NCBI RefSeq assembly: GCF_021730395.1
Contig: NC_069363.1
Coordinates: 55,113,001-55,177,000, forward strand
Direction of reading: 5' to 3'
DNA from: Mercenaria mercenaria
Lineage: Eukaryota; Mollusca; Bivalvia; Venerida; Veneridae
Length of the DNA stretch: 64,000 nucleotides
The notes beneath the pieces were generated by a model. It saw only the letters and a list, made by a program, of their open reading frames with translations. It had not been told where the DNA came from and did not search any database. Position numbers and translations under genes: made by a program. Shown here one piece after another: positions 11,777-22,800 of this stretch; the first letter of the stretch is position 1, and each line of letters opens with the position of its first letter.

Positions 11777-14700
11777 TCACAGGTAAGTTTCGTAACTTCC
11801 AGTACCAGGATTAATTCCCTCCCTTGTTACTGCAGAATCTTCATTATCATCACTGTTATCATCATGTGTATTGGAAACATGAGCCAAGTGAACTTGGCGA
11901 TTCGGACAATGCTGTTGGGCAAAACTTGCTTGTGCTGCTGAGTCAGTCGATGAATTACTTGAATTCAGATGTATAGAATTTTGCTGGCTGTCGGAATCAT
12001 GTTGATCATCAGAAGGGTCAAAGTCTCCATCATCTGTTTGGGCTGGGTAACTTTGCTCGCTGTAACGATTGCGAAACTGATCTTGAGCATCAACTGATGG
12101 GGAACCTCTTGAAGAATTGTTGGAATTTATATGCAGGTGCTGTAGGTGTATACTAAGGTCTTCTTGTGATCCTGACAAGCTGCCTGGCTGGCTATCTGCA
12201 GGGGTCATAGGGGTTTGTGGTGTGTTATTAGGGGCTGGAGGGGTAAGGTAGGTATCATCACCAGCCGATGGGTGGCCATCTACTCCAGGGGGAAGTATCA
12301 TTGGTTGGTTTGAGCTTAGAGCTGAATCATTATTATTGCCTGTAACTGCTGCACCTCCATTAGGATTTGTCTGAGTTGCTTCCCCTCCATCTCCACTTGG
12401 TCTCACAGAAGCATCTTCATTAAATTTAAGTCCAGCAATTCCCTTAATACCTGGAACATTACGAAGGTCTCTTCTTATTCGTCTTCGTCTTGTTTGATCA
12501 TTACGACGAAACTGTCTCATATTTTCTAAATCAATTACATACAAGAATCCAGCTATAAGCAACTCAAACATTTTATCACCCTGTTTGTAGCGATTTTCAA
12601 GTTCTAAGCTTGTTCGCTCATCGTACTGCCACCAACCATTCCGACCTTCATAAAACCACTGGTAACCTTCATCAAAAATTGACAGCGATTTCTCTTTAAT
12701 TTCATTTGCACACAATAATTTTGGATCATTAAAGAAGTCTGAAGGGATTTCTTGTCGGCACAAAGCACATCTTTTACTTCTATTGGCAACACCTTTTACA
12801 CAAAGAAAGCAGAAAATGTGTCGACATGGTAGCTGAACAGGAAAACTGGCACCCTGCAGACAGACTGGGCATTCAAATTCTGGTGCAGGTGGTTCTGGTT
12901 CTGAAAACATAAAATGCTAATAAAATACTGATTCATTTACTTCACATACTAGTACTTGTCTCCTCCAAATCATTCTTAGTCTTACATAAGGACATACAAA
13001 AACAAGAGCCGTCAGTTGACAGCGCGCTCGACTATTCTCAGTGCTTGACAGTATAATAAGCTATGAGTAAAACTTTAACATTACAATAAGCATATTCTAA
13101 GTCGAAAAGGGGCCATAATTCAGTCAAAATGCTTGATAGAGTTGCCTCCTCCTTTTTACAGACTGGGGTCATGATGGTAAACCAAATATACAAAATATGA
13201 AAGCAATATCTCAATGGACTTTAAAAATATTTGGGGTGGTACCCAAACTTTAACATTTGTGTGACGCTAACACCGGGGCGAATAGGATAGCTCCCCTATT
13301 CTGCGAATAGTTGAGCTAACTAGATAGTTGTACTGCCAATAAATAATTTAATAATAACATGTCTTAAACAAAACTGTGTGAACACGTGGTTTCTCCAATA
13401 AAAGATACAAAGTTCAATCTGTATCTATCTACATAAACTGTCTTAATTATGTACCACATTACTTAAAAATCCTTCCAAGGAGTTAAAAAGATATCTAGTG
13501 GACATGAAGTACTATCATTTGACCTTTGATTATATTGTACAACCTTGAAACTGACATGGTTGAAAGCTGCATTATGCCAAGGATGTAAATTAATATTTAT
13601 GTCCTTGATTATGCACAACTTCAATTATGGCAAAAATATCTACAAAATTCTGCTACAGAACTAACATGATATAGTCCCCTTTTGACCTCTAATAGCACTG
13701 TACAATGTAAAATTGTTTGACTTAAACCCACATGACTGAAAGTTGACTTTTGCAAGTGGTCCCTTTAAGGCAAACACTTTATGCAAAGTGAGAACGTTTG
13801 GAGCTAGATTATGAGTGCTAAGCAAACCATTTTTCAATATATAATTGTTTTCTAAGTGCAAATTGCAGTTGAGCACTTGTGTAAAAAATATTTTCATTAA
13901 CAAAAACCAGTCTGACCTCTAAGACCTTGCTCTTGCAGGAGTCCAGGCTACACACCTTGCCAGTCAGGATCAAATACAAAAATATACAAACCAAACAAGA
14001 AAGTACAATGTCTTTGATCCCTCCGACCCAAGTGGCCTTTACTACCTAACAAATTGATGAACTCAAAGTTGAAGTAGGGGTAATAAAAGTTATGACCCAG
14101 ATACATTAACAACCCTTTTCACCCTAACTAACTCTGACTATGGATTCTGTGTAATGCCCTCCACAATGCTGTGGTATAAAGACGTGTGCCAAGTTTAAAT
14201 AAAATCAGGAACATTTATAACATTTTAGGATTATGAAAGAACGAAAATAATGGCCTGGGCAGACAAGGTGTTCTTGTAATTACTGGAAAATGAATGTCCA
14301 TTTAAAAATTATTAGAAATGGTGTTAAAATATGTTTATCTTATTTACGTATTTTTCTAAAAATTTTCCAAAGTTTACAGTGCTAAATATATCCATTTTTA
14401 GTCCATCTAATTGTACGAGTCGCAATATTGTGATAATTTTTGCACAGGTCAATATCTGTTTTCAAAGAGAGGGATTCTGCCCTATTACGAAAATATCTCA
14501 GAATTAGTTCTGACATCAAATTATTTGGACTTATCCATTTTATGCCCACATCTTACCTTTTAATACTGATGTAAAATTATGAGGAATAATTCATGTAAAA
14601 AGATATTTCTAAATTAGTAAATATATCCATCACAGTTATTTTGTGCACTTGTTAACTGTTTGCAAGTTCCTTACTTAGTGTTTGCAAGTTCCTTGCTTAG

Positions 14701-16549
14701 ATATATACTTCCAGAAAGTCAAATTTATATAGAAAATGCTCACTTGACTAACTGAAACCTCTGGGTAGAAATAACAAGAGTGCATGCTTTCAAAAGAAAC
14801 AAACCAGAAGCTCATCTCAGGATTACGACTATCTTCTGATAGAGAAGATTTACGAACATGCTTTTTATTTTTTAAAGCGAACATTGATAATAGTCAAACA
14901 GTTTCTGATTTTGTCGAGTCAGTATGGTGCAGACTTCGACTAGCGAACATGGACACTTTACTCATTGGTGCAATTTATCGCAGTCCCTCATCAACAGATC
15001 TGTAATGGCAAGCTGAATGAACTTTTAATCAGGGCCACTTAAAAAAAAGGACTCACATGTTTTAATAACTGGCAATTTTAACTATAGAGACATTGATTGG
15101 GGCCTGAAAGTAAGTCAATCAGGTGATCCAGTGATAAATTCTTTTATTGAAAGTACAAATGACTGTTTTCTGTATCAACATGTGTGTGAGCCTACACGTT
15201 TTAGAGAAGGTCATCAGCCCAGTACACTTGACCTTGTGTTTACAAATGAAGAGCAAATGATTGACTCACAAGGAGTATTAGAAGGAGTTTTGAATTTATG
15301 GATAAAGAAATGTTTTTGATACTATACAAGACTGTAATCAGATCCACTTTGGAATATGCTACTGTCATTTGGTCACCTTCGATGAAAAAAGATATAGTGG
15401 CTATAGAACAAGTGCAACGCCATGCTACGAGACTCGTCAAATATATTCAACACAATTCATATAATGAGAGACTTATAGAGCTTGGACTCCCTACATTGAT
15501 ATACAGACGTGAAAGGGCGGACATGTTACAACTGTTCAAAGTGATGAATGAATTCGATGAAGTGCATCTGAACGTAACGTTGGTCTTAAGCCACAATGTC
15601 AAAACAAGAGGCCACGAGAAAAAGCTGGAGAAGAAACATAAGAACCTCAAGAGCATTCAAGTGTGAATCGATGGAACGAGTTACCCAACGAGTGTGTGAA
15701 CAGCAGAACTGTGAATGCTTTTAAAGACAGTTTGAATGTTGCCTGGAAACATAAGCCAAATAAATTTGTATATGACTTTTAAGCTGCATGCAATTTGAGA
15801 AATTTGGATGTGAATCAGTCACTACACGTTCAATGTATTCAAGTTGTATGACAATAGTTGAATGGAACTCACTGCCGGTGCACTTAGTCAGTGCTGACTC
15901 AAACGCTGTGTTTAAGTCGGGACTGACTGTGTTACCACACATCCCCTAGACAGTACATATATGCTTTTATCTTTTAACAGTACTAACTCTCTTGTTTCTT
16001 CACCATGTACATAGTAGATTATGCAATGTATAGGCTTTAAGGGCTTGAGTAGGTTTTTGCACTATTTTTTATCACATTGTCAATGTCCTCCTGGGTGGAT
16101 TGAGTAGCTTGGGAGGCTTGATAATCTTTCACTTTACTAACCCCCACGCATGGCCATTATAGTCCAACAGGACTGCTTGCCATTATCAAAGATGATGATG
16201 ATGATGAAGACTTGGCATCAACTGTAAATTCAACGGTAAATACCAGCATGCAACGGCGTACAGAAAATTTATCAAGAGATGTTCAACATGTGAGACCTCT
16301 ATTCATGCAAAATCAATGACAGACAGATTTTAAAGTGGTTACGTAGTAAACACCAGTTCCACCTTCTCCCTCTCTGCCTATATGGTTCATGTAAATTATA
16401 TTGAGATATTAAATAAATTTACCAAGCAACTCTTCTGGCAACTGTTCATTTTTGACAATTTTTAGACCAGACTTTGAAGATTTTGTGACGTTGTCAGCGC
16501 TACTTTTCTTGCTGGATGCATCATTTGCATCTCCTTGATGATCACTCAT
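11777..16549 (-). CDS. RNF146: E3 ubiquitin-protein ligase RNF146 (Iduna)
   Basis: This is a RING-WWE ligase that binds iso-ADP-ribose in poly-ADP-ribosylated proteins and marks them for degradation, acting with tankyrase on axin in Wnt signalling. CDS = complement(join(11777..12900,16423..16549)), 416 aa (human 359). Exon 1 starts at ATG 16549 (MSDHQGDANDASS...) and ends in donor GTAAAT in phase 1. Exon 2 follows acceptor TTTTCAG and completes the codon, so an in-frame ATG at 12910 is intronic and not the start. RING residues are C53, C56, C68, H70, C73, C76, C87 and C90 (C3HC4). The WWE domain spans about 122-190 with YEGRNGWWQYDERTS and LLIAGFLYVIDLENM. A basic patch RRRRIRRDLR follows, then an S/N/Q/D-rich tail. 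R209-E216 (RPSGDGGE) fits the tankyrase-binding consensus. It is divergently paired with EIF3E. Sure of family and exons. Confidence 0.96.
13000..13318 (-). mobile_element. Helentron-like non-autonomous element, minus orientation
   Basis: Read on the minus strand it starts TTAGCTCAACTATTCGCAG and ends in CTCTTGTTT. The subterminal inverted repeats are GCTCAACTATTCGCAG at the 5' side and, inverted near the 3' side, GCTCGACTATTCTCAG (13027-13042 on the plus strand). The termini (AGCTCA ... CTCTTGTTT) match the larger tandem-core elements at 18886, 29267, 33597, 41766 and 42012. This copy has no long array. It lies in the RNF146 intron. Confidence 0.6.
14780..16210 (+). mobile_element. Internally deleted LINE relic (CR1/Jockey-like)
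   Basis: Plus-strand pieces match a LINE ORF2. The first is the end of an AP-endonuclease domain (LIGAIYRSPSSTD, then a frame break, 'LITGNFNYRDIDWG', and STLDLVFTNEEQMI, 14784-15290). It jumps directly to the region after the reverse transcriptase (LYKTVIRSTLEYATVIWSPS ... RHATRLVKYI ... ERLIELGLPTLIYRRERADM) and ends at a stop at 15780-15782 (VNRWNELPNECVNSRT...). The catalytic RT core is missing, so there is a large internal deletion. A second, related LINE tail (WNSLPVHLVSADSNAVF...) follows at about 15850-15949, then a 3' region ending in a GAT microsatellite at 16188-16207. It lies in the RNF146 intron in opposite orientation. Confidence 0.85.
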
Positions 16550-16816
16550 TCTAAAAATGACAATATTCACTAATTCCTTTGCAAAATATCAGTAAACAAC
16601 AAAAACAGCTGAACCAGGAAGGAACTTCTCTGGAATTTATGGCATTACATTCGAAGTTTATTTTGATTTTTTAAATTACATCAAACAACTTTTCTAAAAA
16701 CAAAATTTAATCAATGTATGTGTATAAAAATCTGCAGGAAAATACGTCAAAAAAAAATAACGTGTTAGTTACATATGATAAATACGAATTTGCGTTTCGC
16801 ATCAATTTCGGCAAAG
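16550..16816. promoter_or_regulatory. Bidirectional promoter region between RNF146 and EIF3E
   Basis: 267 bp separate the two start codons, which point away from each other, so both core promoters and 5' UTRs must lie here or overlap the partner gene. No clear TATA box is placed for either gene. The EIF3E start has a strong context (A at -3, G at +4). The base before the RNF146 ATG is preceded by TTGTCATTTTTAG on the minus strand, which looks like a splice acceptor. RNF146 may therefore have a 5' non-coding exon further right, inside or beyond the EIF3E first exon. Confidence 0.65.
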
Positions 16817-19800
16817 ATGGCGGAGTTCGACCTCACCACGCGGATGGGCCAATATTTGGACCGGCACTTGGTCTTTCCTTTACTAGAATTTCTTTCTGTG
16901 AAGGAAGTAAGTCACATGTTTTATATTTACGTAAAAATTTAAGTAATTTACGTCCGTGATGTTAAAAGCGAGATGGACATATTGGGTGTGTTGAAGTTGA
17001 GCTGTATTCGGATAGTAGATGTTGAGTGTAACAATGACTGATATCTAAAATTTTGCAAGGTGATAAACATGGGATTCTGTTGTATATGAAACCACTAGTC
17101 TGTGTTTATATAAAGAACATTCTAGTTTATTGTATTTTATAGATTCAATGCAATTTATGTTTATGATGGTAGTCAATAATAAACAGGTCAGAGACTTCCC
17201 CTGGATTGAGAGACAGTCTCTCGATCTAAACATTGTCTTTTGTTCGAAAGACAAAATGCCTTTCGATCGAAAGTCTCAAATTAGCTTAAGCAATGAAAAT
17301 CGATGAAAGAGTAATTAAAACTCTCTTTTTAGAATGCGCAAATTTATTTCAAATATAGAAAATTATCTTTCTTTTATCAAGTTTTCAAAATCACAATTAT
17401 TTGGGAATTTTGCTTAAGCATTATAATGCTTAAACAAACTTCTATGACAACGTGTTTCTTGTAAAGTTTACTTGAAATAACAAGTTGTTTCAATGAATAG
17501 ATAATGCAACTGTAAGGAAATTATTGTTTTAATAATGATTTCATGTTTTTTTCAACACTTTTAAAAGCTAAATACAGTCTTTCGATCGAAAGACATTTTG
17601 TCTTTCAAACAAGAGACAGTGTTTAGATCGAGAGACTGTCTCTCAATCCAGGGGAAGTCTCCGACCTGATAAATAGGCAGTGGCTAGCAGTCCAGTAACC
17701 GGACCTTTAGGCCCGGAGTCTTGAGGTCAGGTTACCGCTAGACAGCTGGTACAGGGCAGGCTAGAGGTTCGGTTATCAATATAAATACTGAGAATTGTAT
17801 TTACAAAGAGCAGACTATATTTTGTCTTTAAAAACGGGAGATGATATTGTGTTCTCGTATTTTTCTCCTTGTAACTCACAGGAAACAGAAGTATTTAGAA
17901 ATACAGTACAGCTAGCGCGGCACCTTCATTTGAACACCCGTCGCCGCAATTCCAATTCGCGTGTTCGTTTTTACTGTCCGCCGCGACGGGTGTCATATCG
18001 GATATTTCGGGTGTTCAGGAATGGTCATTGCCGGAGGCAGCGAATGCCGCGCGTTGCGATGGACGGACGCGATGGTCCGTGGTGGTCGGCCGCGAGGAAA
18101 CCTGGTGTTCATTCAATAATTTTTGAAAGAATTATTCATCTCATAATTTATAAATATAAATGCTTAAATTGTCTATGCATATACTAACTAATCATTTAGA
18201 ATGTATACCTCGTCCGTATACTCGTAATCAGTCGCGATGTTATGATATGTAATAGTAATTATCACATTGTTTTTTATTTTCTGTAAAATCTAAATAGAGT
18301 TGCATATTCTTTGTTTTGTTTCAACAGTTTTATTTCTATTTTCAGGTCACTGCAAACGTATAGATCTTTGATCCTATTGTTCATTTCTAAATCGATTGTC
18401 GAGTTAATTTTATGCTATTCGCACCTCTTCTAACAAATACCTTACAAATTCTGTTTTACTAACACCCGTTTCTTACTGTTTTATTTATTACGGTACGTAA
18501 TACGCTGTTTTGTTTCGCTTGTTTGTCAGTTTTCAGATGTTTAGAAATTATTAAGTTTCTTTACACTGTTCTATGATTGCTACCCATCAAATAATTATTG
18601 TTACTTGTTCGTAATATGTTTAATAATATAATTACAGTAACTATCTTATTTGTTGACAATTTATTTAATGACAATCTTTGATAAGATGAATATATTTGAT
18701 AGTATTTCAAAACTTTTTACTCGAGTCTTTGATTTATTATTTTCATTACTTATTAGATGAATATTTAATACACACTTTTATGATATACGAGACGTAGGTA
18801 CATACCTTTCGTTTTCGGAATTCCGTATATTGTTGTAATAGTTACATGTACTTTTTCTGTAAACAATAGAAACAGTTGCATTTTTAGCTCATCTGATTTT
18901 TTGAAAAAAAATGATGAGTTATTGTCATCACTTGAGCGGTTGTCGGCGTCGGCGTCGGCGTTGCCTGGTTAAGTTTTATGTTTAGGTCAGCTTTTCTCCT
19001 AAACTATCAAAGCTATTGCTTTGAAACTTGGAATACTTGTTCACCATCATAAGCTGACCCTGTATAGCAAGAAACATAACTCCATCTTGCTTTTTGCAAG
19101 ATTTATGGCCCCTTTTGTACTTAGAAAATATCAGATTTCTTGGTTAAGTTTTATGTTTAGGTCAACTTTTCTCCTAAACTATCAAAGCTATTGCTTTGAA
19201 ACTTGGAATACTTGTTCACCATCATAAGCAGACCCTGTACATCAAGAAACATAACTCCATCTTGCTTTTTGCAAGATTTATTGCCCCTTTTGGACTTAGA
19301 AAATCAGTTTTCTTGGTTAAGTTTTATGTTTAGGTCAGCTTTTATCCTAACTATCAAAGCTATTGCTTTAAAACTTGCAACACTTGTTCACCATCATAAG
19401 TTGACCCTGTATAGCAAGAAACATAACTCCGTCCTGCTTTTTGCAAGATTTATGGCCCCTTTTGGACTTAGAAAATATCAGATTTCTTGGTTAAGTTTTA
19501 TGTTTAGGTCAACTTTTCTCTTAAACTATCAAAGCTATTGCTTTGAAACTTGCAACACTTGTTCACCATCATAAGCTGACCCTGTACAGCAAGCAACATA
19601 ACTCCATCCTGCTTTTTGCAATAATTATTGCCCCTTTTGGACTTAGAAAATCATTTTCTTGGTTTAGTATTATGTTTAAGTCAACTTTTCTCATAAACTA
19701 TCAAAGCTATTGCTTTAAAACTTGCAACAGTTTTTCACCATCATAAGTGGACACTGTACATCAAGAAACATAACTCTATCCTGCTTTTTGCAAGAATGAT

Positions 19801-22800
19801 GGCCCTTTTTAGACTTAGAAAATCATGGGTAGGACAATATTTCTATTACACAAAAAAAATCAGATGAGCGTCAGCACCCGCAAGGCGGTGCTCTTGTTTC
19901 TAATTACAGGTAAACGTAAGCGAGCGGCGAATTTGCTGCTTGAGAAGAAGACGAATATGAATTTTTTGTTCAAATACAAATAGACATACATGTAGTCTGT
20001 TATTTTACACCCTCTTGCTCATTTATTAATTAAACAGTCATAAATGCCATATGGTGACCGAAAAAAGACTCTCTTTATGTGGTCTCAGTGTTGTTTATTT
20101 TTCTCTGGGCCTTCGGGTTTCTGGAGTCATCTCTGTTGTGTTTTTTTTTCTCTGGTCTTTCTGGATGCTCGAGTCGATCTACTTGTCTATACATATTGTA
20201 CTGTGAAGTGAAGTTCCGTCATATGGTAGGTTTTGATGGGGTGGTGATGGTTGGTGGAGGATGCTGCACATTTCGTTACCCCTCGAGCTTTTAGTAGTTT
20301 ACATGTTAGAGTTCAGTGTACTTAAAAGGTTTTATTTTTGCTATGGTTCTACATTGCAAATGCGGGCTCTGAATCTGCTATTTGTGCTCTGTTCTTCCAA
20401 GAAATCTACTCTTACCTATTATCTTTATTAACTATTACAAAACCTGTCATTTAATAACATTTAACATGAGTAGTTACACTGTAAGAAGATTCAAACATCT
20501 GTAAAATATCCATTATATAAAAACAAAACACAAAAAAGTAACGATACTAATAAATTGATGATAATTCATATTTATACATTCATATCATTACAAATGACCT
20601 TAGCTACTGGATGAAACATAAATATCAATCTGAATGAGAAGTCTTTTGGATGTCACGTAAGCACAAACAATTTCAAAGAAAGACAGGTATAAGCTAGTAG
20701 TATATGTAAGCTGCATTAGGCAATATTTCTAAATCATAGTTGTATATCTTTGACGTTACTTATGTCTGACGTTATATGTATCCGACGTTATTTGTCTCTG
20801 ATGCTATATATCTCTGACGTAATAATGTATCTTCGACGTTATGCTTTTTCGACGCAATTATGTCCTGTCGGTGCTGTTACTTGTCGTGGTGCATCCAGTT
20901 GTCGTTCCGTCGTTTTCCGTGTTCCTGTCATTACTTGTTCTGGCCTTGCCATATATAGCTCATAATTTTAATGGTAATAAAATTAATTCCGTGTCCAGAT
21001 GTCTCCGTTTTTTCTCAGTTCGTCATTTTTGTCTCATCTCCCAGTTCGTCAGAGGCCCACATACTTGTAGTACTAATACTGCATAAAAAATGTGCCAAAT
21101 ATGGCAAGGACAGAACAATGACGGGAACACGTTAGGTAAATGTGTATTGGAAGAAAAATGTTAAAAACTCCTTGTGCAAAATATTGCAGGAAAACTAATA
21201 AGTCACTAATCTTGCATAGTCTTCACCTGAAATAAACAAGAAAAACAACATTCAGAATGTGTGCTCAGTACCTTCGAAGACCACTAAACTTTTCACCAAA
21301 CATAGCATTTTACATTAATTCCTTAATAAAATAAATTACTGAAATTTTATCAGCTTGTAATTCACACAAATATATTAAAATGATTATTGATTATTGAACC
21401 TTAAGCACTGGACCTTTAGTTGTAAAAACATTCAAAGAGAACCTATGTACACTGTTTCTGTTCAGATTCACTTGGAAAACTTGTGCACTTTTAAAAACTA
21501 TCATGCAGACTTTTTCGAACCAAACAGAACGTTGTTACTGGCAATAAAAATTCGTTACAAAACAGAACGTTTTTTAATTGTAAAATAACTTATAGTCGTT
21601 AATGCAAATAAATTCATTAGAAAAAGAAACCTAGCAACTTACCTCTATTATAATCTTTTAATTTTATGCCAAATTCATAACAAAGATAAACCGTTAAGTG
21701 CTAAACAATATAACTGTTAGGTATTGTTAGTATAAGAACACTAGATTGGAACGGAAAAAAAATATAACAGAATATAAAAGTATACGTTTCTTGACAACGG
21801 CTGTACCTGCAAAATAAATAAAATCAGTATGTAATAATACTGAAACAACTGCTCAAATCCTGAAGATAATACAAGTGAAAAAAATAAATAAAAACATGTT
21901 CATAACATAAGGAGTTCTAAAGTTCTCTGACATTCGCTTTTGAGATAATACATCTTACTTGGTACCGTCGGATTGGCGGATTAATTATTTCTTACATGCA
22001 TATGGTGGTCTTGCTGCCTCTAGATTTTAGTTAACAGTTGAGAAAACAGAAAACAAAATTATATTCACACAGAAATAAAAAAATTCTATTGGCTATGTCA
22101 TTTTGTTTACTTTGTTATTAACACTTACGATTATGTGTGAGCTCTTTTTATTTAAAATACGCTGATAACGTGTCAAAATTTGACATGTGTTCAGGCAATT
22201 ATATGAAAAAATCTTGTGAATGTAATCAACCTGTCATAATTTGATACAATGTGTGTGTAAAACATCCCTTCACACAATTGTTTACAAATTGGATATAATT
22301 TATTGAAAAAGATATAATCGTCAATGGCAATCAACTAAAATCAAAACATTAAAAATATCGGACGTAGATAACAAGGCCCGATAAAGGTAGATGAGTAAAT
22401 TGAATAAATGAAATACATTGTATATTTATAATAAATACATTATAGATGATAAATTTAACAATTAAGTACTTCTTTATACTGTTAAAAAATTAATGTTAAA
22501 ATAAAACGTTGACCGCGATGGTCCCTCGCGCGTGAACACTGCGAATCCTCGCGGCCGTCCACCGCGAACCGCTGTGTTCATGACCGCGAGGGCCGACGGG
22601 TGTCCGGCCATCGCAACTGAACACCCGAAAAAATTTTTACCCGCGAGGGTCGAAGGGTTTTTGAAGGTGCCGCGCTAGCTGTACTGTATACGATCGCAAA
22701 TTCGACAAATAATAGCAGTTTGTACGCCGTAATTGGAAGCTTTTATCAAAATCTTGTTTTTCTCGGGACTGATAAATAAAAATGTTAAACTAATTTTTTC

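Larger units (their letters stand above)
17904..22686. mobile_element. 4.78-kb inverted-repeat element with TA target duplication
   Basis: The first 25 bases (from CAGTACAGCTAGCGCGGCAC) are the exact inverse of the last 25, and TA flanks both ends (17902-17903 and 22687-22688), as in the Tc1/mariner group. GC-rich arms of ~180-200 bp follow on both sides, with repeated 'acacccgtcg', 'gggtgttca' and 'cgcgatggtcc' modules, in contrast to the very AT-rich interior. No transposase was recognised. It contains a Helentron-like element (18886-19899) and a short array (20755-20865). Confidence 0.65.

Noticed and set aside
12901-12910. ATG at 12910 as the RNF146 start (MFSEPEPP)
   Set aside because: The bases ATGTTTTCAG form the end of the intron (acceptor). 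The upstream exon at 16423-16549 joins in frame and has its own ATG.
15298-15666. 122-codon ORF as a host gene
   Set aside because: Its protein is the post-reverse-transcriptase region of a LINE.
18886-19899. Overlapping plus-strand ORFs (19021-19746) as a repeat protein
   Set aside because: They read a 174-bp DNA tandem repeat whose unit drifts through stops. No start, splice or domain evidence supports coding.
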